Virus record (IMG/VR): IMGVR_UViG_3300035670_000044
Location: 62,001-126,000 of that record
DNA: 64,000 bases
Strand: one strand, 5' to 3'
DNA from: a virus
Shown piece after piece: positions 19,261 through 28,002 of this stretch. A program made the translations under genes and the position numbers. The notes beneath the pieces are model-generated. The model was given only the letters and a program-made list of their open reading frames with translations, was not told the origin of the DNA and searched no databases. Position 1 is the stretch's first letter, and each line of letters starts with the position of its first letter.

Positions 19261-19818
19261 ATGCTCCTCATCAAGTCCATCCTCGGCATGTTCATGCGCG
19301 ACGTCATCGAGGACTCGATACGTGGTGTCGTCAAGCGAGAAGCGGTAGCACAACTGTCAGAATCGGTCCGGGCTGAATTTCTCCGAACCGTAGCGGAGGG
19401 CTACACTCGCGAAGTCACCCACAACATCGGACAATACGTCCGCTCGGTAGAGGCCATGTCCGTGGTGGTGTCGAGCGACAACACCGGAGAACGGCTATAC
19501 ACCGCCCTCCAGAGTTCACTGAAAAAGCTCGAAGTCGAGCTGGAACGTCAGGGTCCCGACTCCGCAGTGGTTAAATACCTGCAGGAGAAATACGGGGTAC
19601 GGGACGACCGGGCTAATGCTTACTCCGTGGTGGGTCTGCAACAACGTCCGGTATACTCAATGTTGTCAGGATACTCCGAATCTACCCAATCCGATCAGCC
19701 CTGGCTCAACCGTGCACTGGCCGACTCCCCTGAGATCGGGGAGGTCCTGGCCACCGAAGCGTCAAGGATCTTCGACAGGTTGTTCAGTAGCTCTACCGAA
19801 GTAGCGAGCTCCCTTTGA
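19261..19818 (+). CDS. Helical protein of unknown function, 185 aa
   Basis: ATG at 19261 follows the hub gene by 6 bp in a CCGCC-ATG context. The protein is mainly helical and charged (for example RLYTALQSSLKKLEVELERQ near residues 80-100), with a Ser-rich C-terminus and no membrane segment. It is likely co-transcribed with the hub gene and may be a tail or chaperone component. The last 57 bp overlap the opposing DCL-like gene. No family recognised. Confidence 0.55.
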   Translation: MLLIKSILGMFMRDVIEDSIRGVVKREAVAQLSESVRAEFLRTVAEGYTREVTHNIGQYVRSVEAMSVVVSSDNTGERLYTALQSSLKKLEVELERQGPDSAVVKYLQEKYGVRDDRANAYSVVGLQQRPVYSMLSGYSESTQSDQPWLNRALADSPEIGEVLATEASRIFDRLFSSSTEVASSL

Positions 19819-20484
19819 GCTATTCTCGGAGGCGTCCAAGACCTGGAACTCCGCATGCAAGGCGTGATAGTCAAACCAGGACTCGGCCATTTCAACCGAT
19901 TCCAATCTGCACACCGTGCCGCGACACCTAACCGGTATTGTTTCCAGGTCAAACCCATTCTCCCTGCACCACTCCTCCACTAGACGGATAAACGGGTACA
20001 CATGATCTACATGATACGGCCCGAAGATCGGGCGTCCGGTCAACGACGACTTTATGACCGATTTTCCCGCAAACCGTCTCCGGTATTCCCTGATCTGCGG
20101 CTCGATAACATCCCTTAAAGCCCGCAACACCTCCCTACGATTGACTTTGCCCTGATCGGGTATGTTGGTATTGGGGAACATCGCCCGGACAACGACCTGC
20201 TTGCCCACCCACACCTCATGCCCGGAGTTAGGAGTGACAAGCACAATCCCTTTTACCCTCTTCCCGTTAAAGGACTTCTGAACGACCCTAAACTGCACTT
20301 GCCCCCTATCCATGATCCTGGAGAACCTTGAGATCCGCCTAAGAACATCAGACAGGAATGACGAATCGTCCTGTGATACCGTCAAACCGATCTCGTACCC
20401 CGATACTATCGCCGACCATCTCGCCCCAAATCTCTTCTTGTTGTACTGGACCCCCGCTACCTCTACGTACCTTCTGACGGACAT
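19762..20484 (-). CDS. DCL (DUF3223)-like protein with C-terminal HNH-like region, 240 aa
   Basis: The N-terminal part (residues about 1-100, with YEIGLTVSQDDSSFLSDVL) resembles the DCL/DUF3223 domain. The C-terminal part has GPYHVDHVYPFIRLVEEW near residues 157-174 and SWFDYHALHAE near 207-217, a His-Asp-His arrangement like HNH-type nucleases often found after DCL domains. Function unknown; nuclease activity is possible. It is the last gene of the thioredoxin-sigma operon and overlaps the sigma gene by 22 bp, so it may be translationally coupled. Family assignment is by pattern and moderately uncertain. Confidence 0.55.
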   Translation of the reverse strand: MSVRRYVEVAGVQYNKKRFGARWSAIVSGYEIGLTVSQDDSSFLSDVLRRISRFSRIMDRGQVQFRVVQKSFNGKRVKGIVLVTPNSGHEVWVGKQVVVRAMFPNTNIPDQGKVNRREVLRALRDVIEPQIREYRRRFAGKSVIKSSLTGRPIFGPYHVDHVYPFIRLVEEWCRENGFDLETIPVRCRGTVCRLESVEMAESWFDYHALHAEFQVLDASENSSKGARYFGRATEQPVEDP

Positions 20485-21182
20485 TCCGATTCTCCCAAAA
20501 TATAAGCCATTAGCTCACTAGTTTTTTTCCGTATCCCCTCGGAAGAGTTAACTCCGGGATATTTACGAAAAATCGTAGAATTTGCCCGTTTTTCGATGTA
20601 AGTATCTGACAAAAACTCGATTTCAATTTCAGGGAGGCAGAACAGACGATCGATGACACCCTGATAATCGTCTAGCATTCGGTCCAAATTGTCGTCATTC
20701 AGGTCAACGCTGTCTACAGGCATCTCTGTATCCTCGTTAATCTCGAGGAAAGTGGTCTGGTAAGCGGCTCGAGTCTCCGTGACCATCGAGATAGGAATGT
20801 CTGTCAACTTAGCCAATTCCTTGTCAGACATATCTGGATCGGATCCAATATGCTTTCTGATCCTCATGTAGCAGTCTGCGTATGTACGCGGAATCCTGAT
20901 CATCCTGGAGTGATCACGGAGGTAGTTAAGCACCTGGAAAGTAAGTGAGCGGTTTAGCCAAGTACTAAAGTTGGCCTTACTGGGGTCCCATTTGTCATAG
21001 AGTTTTACCATGGCCTCCAGGGCTACAGAGCGTAAATCCTCAAATGGAAGACCACTGAATTGTGATACTTTCCGGGCCGTATGTCCCGCTTTCCACATGT
21101 TCTCCCGGATATGCTTGTCCCGGGTCCTCTCATACTCTGACCGGTGTACACCTTTAAGGGGCTCTAGTTCTAATGGTCTCAT
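20463..21182 (-). CDS. Sigma-70-family RNA polymerase sigma factor, 239 aa
   Basis: Residues about 45-100 match sigma region 2: PFEDLRSVALEAMVKLYDKWD, then FSTWLNRSLTFQVLNYLRDHSRMIRIPR, containing the core-binding and -10-recognition helices. Residues 115-148 (DPDMSDKELAKLTDIPISMVTETRAA) resemble region 3. A canonical region 4 helix-turn-helix is weak or absent, so recognition of a -35 box may be reduced. It starts 1 bp after the thioredoxin stop and overlaps the next gene. It is a strong candidate for the factor that redirects host polymerase to phage promoters (class A or B), but which class is an inference. Confidence 0.8.
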   Translation of the reverse strand: MRPLELEPLKGVHRSEYERTRDKHIRENMWKAGHTARKVSQFSGLPFEDLRSVALEAMVKLYDKWDPSKANFSTWLNRSLTFQVLNYLRDHSRMIRIPRTYADCYMRIRKHIGSDPDMSDKELAKLTDIPISMVTETRAAYQTTFLEINEDTEMPVDSVDLNDDNLDRMLDDYQGVIDRLFCLPEIEIEFLSDTYIEKRANSTIFRKYPGVNSSEGIRKKTSELMAYILGESECPSEGT

Positions 21183-21183
21183 G

Positions 21184-21510
21184 TCAGTTCTTGCACGACC
21201 TGATTACGAAGTCCTTGAGTTGCGATGCGGGCATGATCCCCTCCCCGTTGAAGGCAACCAACTCGCATTCCGAATTGAAAACGGCGATCTCCGGTGTTCC
21301 GTTACCCGATTCACCGGGCACCAGGGTCTCCAAGAACTCCCAACTATCATCGAGGACATTCATTTCCCCCCAGCCCACCCGAAGCTCAGGGTACTCCTCG
21401 GACACTTCCCCAGCTACTTTCGCCCAAATGGGCTTCATAGCATCGCACGCTGGGCAGCCCGGTTGGGTAAATAAAACTACCCGGTACTTAAACTCACCCG
21501 TTTCAGACAT
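21184..21510 (-). CDS. Thioredoxin/glutaredoxin-fold protein, 108 aa
   Basis: The active site CPAC is at residues 19-22 after a first beta strand (RVVLFTQPG), and a cis-Pro segment GTPEIAVF lies near 70-77, both diagnostic of the thioredoxin fold. It could reduce ribonucleotide reductase or other disulfides. It is the first gene of a minus-strand operon with the sigma factor and the DCL-like protein. Unlike most genes here it has a strong Shine-Dalgarno (GGGGAGG) before its ATG at 21510, and its promoter carries a palindromic operator-like site. Confidence 0.85.
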   Translation of the reverse strand: MSETGEFKYRVVLFTQPGCPACDAMKPIWAKVAGEVSEEYPELRVGWGEMNVLDDSWEFLETLVPGESGNGTPEIAVFNSECELVAFNGEGIMPASQLKDFVIRSCKN

Positions 21511-21530
21511 ACTACCTCCCCGTAGTTACG

Positions 21531-21544
21531 AGTACATACGTACT
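21531..21544. promoter_or_regulatory. Palindrome AGTACATACGTACT at thioredoxin-sigma promoter
   Basis: Arms AGTAC and GTACT are separated by ATAC. It overlaps the end of the -10 element and the expected transcription start of the minus-strand operon, a typical repressor position. The same arms recur upstream of hsp20 at 61914. Confidence 0.55.
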
Positions 21545-21550
21545 ATAGCA
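21542..21550 (-). promoter_or_regulatory. Class B extended -10 (TGCTATAGT) of thioredoxin-sigma operon
   Basis: The minus strand reads TGCTATAGT, 31 nt before the ATG at 21510 and next to the palindromic site. Confidence 0.6.
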
Positions 21551-21558
21551 CAATTTAC

Positions 21559-23214
21559 TCACAAGTAGTTAGTCCGTATTGATCCCCGTCCCAGTCTCCC
21601 AGTGGCCCTCTGTTGTCCTCCCTGGTAATTAGCCACAGGCAAGCGAATACGACTACCGCCGTGGGCAGCTTTAGATGAATTCATGATTTCATCCCGGTAA
21701 ATTTTAAGGCCAGCACAGAATGAGTCGGTAAAATCGTCGTGCTTAGTGTAGGGGAAAGCTGTTAGCTCAGACATGAACTGGGGCAGGTTGGGGATATCTG
21801 AGTAGATAGATACGCGACCATCTTCAGCAACAGGGGCAACCTCGTTGGCCCGAAGAACTTTATCTTTGCTAGGGATAATCTCCCTAACGGGGATCTGAAG
21901 CTCGGTTCTTAGCATCTGGATCAATGGCAACCCGGAAGCTCGAGCCTCAATATACAGAGTCCGTACCCTCCACATCTTCAACCACACAGGCATGGCTTTA
22001 AGTAACTCTGGGAACTCCATTTTCTCGGAATATACATGAAGCAAATGAAGTTTTCGGGTCTTCCTGACTACCCCGAACACGCAAATTACAGACGAGTCGT
22101 TCTCCTGACCCTTCTTCAGGGCAGTATCGGCAGTGGCGTAAACATACTCATAGTTTTCTCGATTTTTGTCATGATACTCAAACCAAAAATCCTTAAATAT
22201 CGCCCCACTCTCACCCCTCGGATTACCCTGATACAACACCTCGAACGTCTTTTCATCTTGCTTCTTAATGGACTCGAGAGCGGAGACCGGGAAAAACTCC
22301 GGCCAGTGAGATTCCCCAAGCTTCCTGCCCAGGGGGTCGGTCTCCTCATCAATACACAGGGCGGGGACGTTAAGTTGTTTCCATCCTTCCGGATCGCTGG
22401 CAATCAGCCTCCCAGACACATCCTCCTTATGGAACCTAGTTCCAATACTAGCCACGCAGTTATTGGGTAGACCTCTGGTTAAGAACTGAGTCGCGCACCA
22501 TGAGAATGTTGACTCCAGGACTTGAGAACTATTACCATCTTCCAGAAGGTCGTCGAGGATGCCAATACCTGGCAGGTCGTCTTCGCTGATTACTCCATAT
22601 CCAAACCCGGTAACACCGCCACCAGCCGATGCAGACATGATCAGGCCACCCTGCTCAGACCGCACCGTCTTCAGATTGGAGTTTTTCTCCAGGACCAGAC
22701 ATTCCGGAAATATCCAGTGAAATGCTTCGCTAGTGGTATACGCCAATATCGCCCTAGAGTTCTCCTGTGACAGCTTTAGAGCGTATGATGCCATAATCAT
22801 CTGAGCAGTAGGAGATCTCCCCATCTGCCAGCTAGGCATCAGCTTGCTGAGTAGCATAGATTTGCCCGTCCTGGGTGGTAGTGAGATCACCGTTCTTCGG
22901 TAATCCGGATCCCCATCACATATCTTTTGGACGTAATGACAAATCAGCTCATGCACTTTGTAGGGTACAAATGTTCCGCTGCTAGAAACTTCCCTGGTGA
23001 TAAATTTAGCGAACGTTGTGAATTCTGTGCGGCATCTTAACCGTAACAGCTCTTTTCTATCTTCAGTGCTGAGGTCATTGACCCTGGCGGTCATTTCGCG
23101 AACTCGGATCTTCTCCTCCGACAGTTGGATCTTATTCACAAGCCGTTTTCCTCTCTCGACCCGTAATGGCGTCGTATAGTGAGCTTTCACCTGGTGCGAG
23201 AGGGGTCGCAACAC
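21559..23214 (-). CDS. terL: Terminase large subunit
   Basis: The protein packages DNA into proheads. The ATPase domain shows Walker A PPRTGKSM at residues 113-120 and Walker B ILDD at 219-222. The RNase H-like nuclease domain includes YVYATADTAL with Asp363, a later YIEARASG and a terminal DDFTDSFCAGL acidic motif. At 551 residues it is of normal size for the family. It starts at GTG 23214, overlapping the gpV-like gene by 83 bp; in-frame later starts such as the GTG nine codons in are possible. It closes a minus-strand late unit that begins at the class A element near 30340. No small terminase subunit is recognised nearby. Confidence 0.92.
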   Translation of the reverse strand: MLRPLSHQVKAHYTTPLRVERGKRLVNKIQLSEEKIRVREMTARVNDLSTEDRKELLRLRCRTEFTTFAKFITREVSSSGTFVPYKVHELICHYVQKICDGDPDYRRTVISLPPRTGKSMLLSKLMPSWQMGRSPTAQMIMASYALKLSQENSRAILAYTTSEAFHWIFPECLVLEKNSNLKTVRSEQGGLIMSASAGGGVTGFGYGVISEDDLPGIGILDDLLEDGNSSQVLESTFSWCATQFLTRGLPNNCVASIGTRFHKEDVSGRLIASDPEGWKQLNVPALCIDEETDPLGRKLGESHWPEFFPVSALESIKKQDEKTFEVLYQGNPRGESGAIFKDFWFEYHDKNRENYEYVYATADTALKKGQENDSSVICVFGVVRKTRKLHLLHVYSEKMEFPELLKAMPVWLKMWRVRTLYIEARASGLPLIQMLRTELQIPVREIIPSKDKVLRANEVAPVAEDGRVSIYSDIPNLPQFMSELTAFPYTKHDDFTDSFCAGLKIYRDEIMNSSKAAHGGSRIRLPVANYQGGQQRATGRLGRGSIRTNYL

Positions 23215-26101
23215 CGCTCACCAATCCAGTACCTTTTAGTACTTCCACCTGGCTGGGTGAAAGCACCGAGTCCAGTAGGGGTTGGGGCTGTGGAGATGTC
23301 TCGCCCAGTTTCGACTCAACACTGATCGCCAAAATCCTGTCCCGGTCAAACAAAGTGCGTTCGGAGGGGTAGGGGGACGGGATAGACGGACCATAGGTGC
23401 CTAGGACCGAGTTGTAGTTGATACCTGGTGTCAGGCCGCGCCACTCTCTATCCGCTGGGACAATCCCCCCCCGCAATATTTTCAGGGCCTCGGCGCGGCT
23501 CTTCCGGCCCAAGGCATCCAGACCGGGTATATTGGCGAACGAATCTGCCAGGTTCCGCGTCACCCTGACTCCTGCGCTCCCTCCATCTTTCACCTGATCC
23601 AATTTTTTCACAAACTTATACAGGTCCCGGATAGCCTGAGCGTTTTCCCGGACATCACCAAACAGGTTGGGGAGAATTCCACCACCACCCCTCTTATACA
23701 CAATGTTGGTGAGCAAGTTGTACATCGAGTCGATAAGCTTCCGTTCCACCGACTCCACACCAGTGATATTGTTGTCGGCGGTTTTAAACGACTTCTCAAC
23801 TGCTTCGAAAGTGTATGCGAGCTCGGCTAAATGCTCGGGGAGATCAGCAAACCTGGCCGCGTTAAACTTTTCGGCCATGTCCTTCACCCGACTTACCTGC
23901 TCAACCATCTTGGTTAGATCAGCTCGATTGGACGGGATAAGCTCTGATCCGACAGCCGTATCTGTCAGACCTTGCTCTGCTGCTACCGGGCCTGTATTGT
24001 TCGGAATTGGGACTCCGGACGGATTGTAGGAGTTAGAGTTGTTAGCCGTAAGTGCTCCGCACTTCTCAAGCAAATTATTCCCGTCGCTATCCTCTCCGTG
24101 CGAGACTTTACGACATTTGGGTCCGCATGGGCAGTCAGAAACCGAAGAAGATCCTGATCCGAATACTCCCCTCAGTCCATCAACCCCACCAATAATAGTA
24201 GCGGCGGCATTGAACCCACCACCGACAAGTTGGTTTAGTTGGTCGATCCCGATACCGCCATTCCCTAGCAGTTTTGTCATTGATTCGGACTGACCAATGA
24301 GACCTAAGGCGGTAGTGGCCAGAACCGGCAACGACCCCAACCCGGTCGGTAACTTCGACACGGCATCCAGGTTGGATAACGACCCGAACAGTTTCGGAAT
24401 TTCACCAAATGCTCCCGATGTCAACCCCGATGCCACATTACCCAACAGTGCCGGACTCACTACATTGGCCCCGATGGCAGTATTGATAATCCCGGTGACT
24501 GCACCGAGCAGTCCGCCACCAGTGGAGGAGTTAAGGATGGTCCCCAGGGCGGTGGGGTACGCCGACTCCAACAGACCCTGCGCAATGTCGATAACCGGAC
24601 CGACGTACTTGCTGACCTCGGGGGGTAGTTCATCCAACCCGACAGCCACCGCACTGTCGATAGCTCCGGCTATTCCACCACTCATCAGACCGGTCATAAC
24701 AGATGCGGATCTAGGCTCGAGAGTTAACAACGCACTCTGGAGGGTGTCTTGGCCGATCTGGAGCAATGCGGCTCCGGTATCCCCCGTTACAACCCCGTTC
24801 ACCAATACATCCGCTGCAGCACCCACCCCCGCCAAGATGGTCCCGGTCTCTGGTGTCAGTGAACCGTTATCATCAAGCTCCTCCCGGATCGTCTGGAACA
24901 GGGTTTCGATGGGAATACCGATCCGGCTAGACAACACCTCTCGGGCCGCTTGCTGCAGAGTATCGCCCCCGTCGAATGCGGTTGCCGGCACCAGTGATGC
25001 GGATTGCAGTAAGGCCCGCAGGGCCGGATCCGTGCCAGTGAGGGGAATGTTCCGAACCGTGGCGTCGAAAGCCACTCTGGCAACATCTCCAGAGACCCAA
25101 TCGTAGTTTGTAGACGCTAGCGTCTTTTCCTCCAACGCCTTAATCGGCTTATAGCTGGTCGTGAACTCAACACGGCTTAGCGGCTTGTCCTGGGTGTGAA
25201 ATTTGTGGGGAACACGTTGACCCTGCTTCACCCACTTCATCGAACCCTGGTACCGTTGACAGATCAACATCTCGGAGTTGTTTCCATCATCGAGTAGAGC
25301 CTCCATCCCATGAAGCTTCTCGGTGCAGTTCGGCATTGTGGTCCGGAAATACGTCGGTATCGCACTGCTTGGACGCCAACCCCACGATTTGTTCTCATCC
25401 CGTTGGCATATCATCTTGATGGTGCGGAAACTCCGGTCTTCGGAGAACTCGTGTTCCTCGCCAGCTAGCGCCTCACTGCACTCAGGGATGCCCGGGTTCC
25501 GCTTCTGTCCCTGTTCGATCGCCAGTGTGGTTTCGTTGCCGGGATTGACCCCCTTCTCAACCCACAACCCGTGGGTGAAGGATTTCCAGGCCCAGGCCGG
25601 CTTCGACCCCCCCTGCTTGCTAGTGCGGCGTAGACACACCACGACATCCTGATTCATCTCATTGCTGAGGACGTAAACTCGCCCCTGATTACCCTCGTTA
25701 CAAGACATTCCCTGGTCGGTGGAACCATTCCACACCGCCATACTCTCATCGATTACGGGGAGTTGTAGTGGGTTGCCGTTAATCCCCACATCCGGATCGC
25801 TACGTATTACACCGATTACATACATGTCGTCCGAGCGACCACTCCGTTTACCGATCAGAACCTGCGCCCCGATATACCTAGCGCTCAACGTCCCACTATT
25901 TGACCCGGAGACAGGTATCCAAGACGATGTGATCTGGTCATCGGTCCTCACCTTAACCCTGCCCAACTTTAGTGGGTCGTTAACATCCGAAATTACCCCC
26001 TCCTCGTTGAAGGGATCGGAATACGGGACGCCAAGGGTTTCAATAATCCTAGTCTGGGTTTGCGCTATAGACGCTATAGGAATAAAAGGATTCTTGTTCA
26101 A
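23132..26101 (-). CDS. Baseplate spike/hub protein, gpV/gp5 OB-fold type, 989 aa
   Basis: Residues about 35-110 read GVISDVNDPLKLGRVKV, then SWIPVSG and VLIGKRSG, the OB-fold pattern of gpV/gp5/VgrG baseplate spike proteins. Residues about 120-340 carry repeated Trp/Cys segments such as VCLRRTS. Residues about 400-640 are a long Gly/Ala/Leu-rich hydrophobic stretch. A cysteine cluster CPCGPKCRK near 650 could bind metal. The C-terminal part is helical. The long C-terminal extension is much larger than in classical gpV. It overlaps the gpI-like gene by 4 bp (ATGA) and terL by 83 bp. Confidence 0.75.
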   Translation of the reverse strand: MNKNPFIPIASIAQTQTRIIETLGVPYSDPFNEEGVISDVNDPLKLGRVKVRTDDQITSSWIPVSGSNSGTLSARYIGAQVLIGKRSGRSDDMYVIGVIRSDPDVGINGNPLQLPVIDESMAVWNGSTDQGMSCNEGNQGRVYVLSNEMNQDVVVCLRRTSKQGGSKPAWAWKSFTHGLWVEKGVNPGNETTLAIEQGQKRNPGIPECSEALAGEEHEFSEDRSFRTIKMICQRDENKSWGWRPSSAIPTYFRTTMPNCTEKLHGMEALLDDGNNSEMLICQRYQGSMKWVKQGQRVPHKFHTQDKPLSRVEFTTSYKPIKALEEKTLASTNYDWVSGDVARVAFDATVRNIPLTGTDPALRALLQSASLVPATAFDGGDTLQQAAREVLSSRIGIPIETLFQTIREELDDNGSLTPETGTILAGVGAAADVLVNGVVTGDTGAALLQIGQDTLQSALLTLEPRSASVMTGLMSGGIAGAIDSAVAVGLDELPPEVSKYVGPVIDIAQGLLESAYPTALGTILNSSTGGGLLGAVTGIINTAIGANVVSPALLGNVASGLTSGAFGEIPKLFGSLSNLDAVSKLPTGLGSLPVLATTALGLIGQSESMTKLLGNGGIGIDQLNQLVGGGFNAAATIIGGVDGLRGVFGSGSSSVSDCPCGPKCRKVSHGEDSDGNNLLEKCGALTANNSNSYNPSGVPIPNNTGPVAAEQGLTDTAVGSELIPSNRADLTKMVEQVSRVKDMAEKFNAARFADLPEHLAELAYTFEAVEKSFKTADNNITGVESVERKLIDSMYNLLTNIVYKRGGGGILPNLFGDVRENAQAIRDLYKFVKKLDQVKDGGSAGVRVTRNLADSFANIPGLDALGRKSRAEALKILRGGIVPADREWRGLTPGINYNSVLGTYGPSIPSPYPSERTLFDRDRILAISVESKLGETSPQPQPLLDSVLSPSQVEVLKGTGLVSGVATPLAPGESSLYDAITGRERKTACE

Positions 26102-28002
26102 CTCACGACCTCTGGTTCAAAAAATACATCGTCGGCGACTAGTAAGTCAGCTACCGAATACGCATACTGTACTCTATTTATTGAGGTACTGGGGGCATAA
26201 TTGTCCATTACCGATACAACGGAGTCCCAGCTACGACCGTTCCGGTTATAGTAAAATGGCATACGTACTACCGTAGTATTTGCAGATAGCTCATCTTGGC
26301 AGGTACCGATACCCGCTATAAGCTGGTTGGGGTAATTAGATACCTCCGCGTCTGTGTCGGTGCCAGCCCTTAGCACATCAACAATGTAAGGAACGTTAAT
26401 AGGAGCATTGAGCTCGCGATCCCGGAGTCCACTCCGAACAACAAATGTTCCCGTACTCGGGTCATACCGGAGTTCTTCCGGGGTGTGAGCCTTTATGCCC
26501 AAAGCCCAGAGCATAAACAGCAATGTCAATGTGCTACCACGGGAAGGCAAAATACCCTGCCAACGGGATACATCAACTACCAAGTTATTAAAAGTCCCGA
26601 CGGTGGTGAGATCGGTGGTTGTGTTGTACACCCGTCCGCTATACCTATACGCAGTGGTGACAACCCCTGTACCCGAATTCACTTGAACCCGCTCGATCCG
26701 ACCCATATCAATACGGCGCAGCGTATCTAGTGAGGGGGTTTGAGTCCACATTGATCCAGACACCCTGTTCACATGGGCGTTGCTTAACAACAAGCGCTTA
26801 GTGGAATTCGACCACTCAAGGTTCCACAAACCACCAACAAAGCCGAGGTGTTGGGCAAGCCAGTCAAGATTAGGAGGATAACAGGTGTCGGGATTTAGGT
26901 AGGTTCGGTAAAAATTATCCACGATGTGTTTGGTACCAGACAACATATCGTCGGCTCCAGATGTCAGCCACTTCGCCGGAGTATCAGGTTCGTCCGGATT
27001 GTTGTAGGTACCCTCGACACCGGGTAACCTCCCATACACCGGCCTCCCGATCCGGTCATCAACCGAAACCCTCGACCCCTGTATACCTGACATCATCACC
27101 TCGACCCCTGACCCATAGAGCTCGGTTAGAGCCCCATAGGCCTCTATGGCAAACTCTCTGTTTGTTAGATTTACATTCCAGATTGAATAGATAGAGTCCG
27201 ATACAAACTCGTACCAGGCCGGATCCAGGAGAGACTGTAAGGTGTCTAGTAACCGGTCACGTACCGCCGTCTCAACTCTTACTGTAGCCTGGTCAGTCCC
27301 CAGCAACGCCCGAGTAAAGTTGTCAGCCGAATCAGTTAACGAACGGACCGTGACAGAGTCAGAGTATCGGGTTTTAATTACCCTTCGGGTAAATGTCTCC
27401 TCTAAGTACGTATTAGGGGGTAGATATATGGTTGCCGGGATGCTTGCTACCCTGGGGACATTTACCGTCCCTGCTCCAGCCGGCAAGCTAAACTTCCCCC
27501 GGGTGATGCTACGTAGCGTGATCTTGTCGGTACCAAATACAAAATAGTACAGCCCCGGAACCGTGAGGGAATCATATCTCCAACGGTCCCCAGACACACG
27601 GCTTAGGGTTCCTACGCCACATTTGCCCCTCTCACACTCTGTATCGCTACCAGTCCCTTGGCATTCCGACCCAGCCATAGCACAATTTTCTAGACCGTTG
27701 CTGGTGGGAATCCCATGCCCCACCACCACCAACTCTTCTCCGAGCAGAACCGGAGTAATATGAACATGGGCTACCGATTTGTAGGCAATATCCCCATAAA
27801 GACCCTCTATCTGTTCGTTGCGCCCCGATGACAACTGGGAATCCAATCCGGACCTAAAGTCAACACGTCCCAAGGTATGGGAAAATATCTTACTTGACCT
27901 ACGATTTTCAAACTCGTAGATTACACGTCCGGACCCCTTGGTAAACGCCGGGGATAAAGTTTTCTTAGCCTCTTTCCGGTCCCAAGTGCTATTAGACAAC
28001 AC
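26098..28002 (-). CDS. Baseplate protein, P2 gpI-like region, 634 aa
   Basis: Residues about 345-410, with CYPPNLDWLAQHLGFVGGLW followed by STKRLLLSNAHV, match the tail protein I pattern (C.p..L.wLa..lg...w....s...kr.li..a). The rest is beta-rich and Ser/Thr/Arg-rich with a CAMAGSECQGTGSDTECERGKC cysteine-rich loop near 130. In P2-like phages gpI joins gpJ in the baseplate wedge, and here it lies between the gpJ-like and gpV-like genes, overlapping both by a few bases. The order J-I-V supports the assignment. Confidence 0.7.
   Translation of the reverse strand: MLSNSTWDRKEAKKTLSPAFTKGSGRVIYEFENRRSSKIFSHTLGRVDFRSGLDSQLSSGRNEQIEGLYGDIAYKSVAHVHITPVLLGEELVVVGHGIPTSNGLENCAMAGSECQGTGSDTECERGKCGVGTLSRVSGDRWRYDSLTVPGLYYFVFGTDKITLRSITRGKFSLPAGAGTVNVPRVASIPATIYLPPNTYLEETFTRRVIKTRYSDSVTVRSLTDSADNFTRALLGTDQATVRVETAVRDRLLDTLQSLLDPAWYEFVSDSIYSIWNVNLTNREFAIEAYGALTELYGSGVEVMMSGIQGSRVSVDDRIGRPVYGRLPGVEGTYNNPDEPDTPAKWLTSGADDMLSGTKHIVDNFYRTYLNPDTCYPPNLDWLAQHLGFVGGLWNLEWSNSTKRLLLSNAHVNRVSGSMWTQTPSLDTLRRIDMGRIERVQVNSGTGVVTTAYRYSGRVYNTTTDLTTVGTFNNLVVDVSRWQGILPSRGSTLTLLFMLWALGIKAHTPEELRYDPSTGTFVVRSGLRDRELNAPINVPYIVDVLRAGTDTDAEVSNYPNQLIAGIGTCQDELSANTTVVRMPFYYNRNGRSWDSVVSVMDNYAPSTSINRVQYAYSVADLLVADDVFFEPEVVS

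Noticed and set aside
21247-21255. GTTGAAGGC on the plus strand
   Set aside because: Inside the thioredoxin gene in antisense direction and without a TATAGA-like part, so treated as chance.
24297-25106. 269-codon plus-strand frame opposite the gpV-like gene
   Set aside because: It is Pro/Ala/Thr-rich as expected for the complement of a Gly/Ala/Val-rich gene and has no promoter element.
26005-26013. GTTGAAGGG resembling the class A core
   Set aside because: Lies within the gpV-like coding region without a second block.
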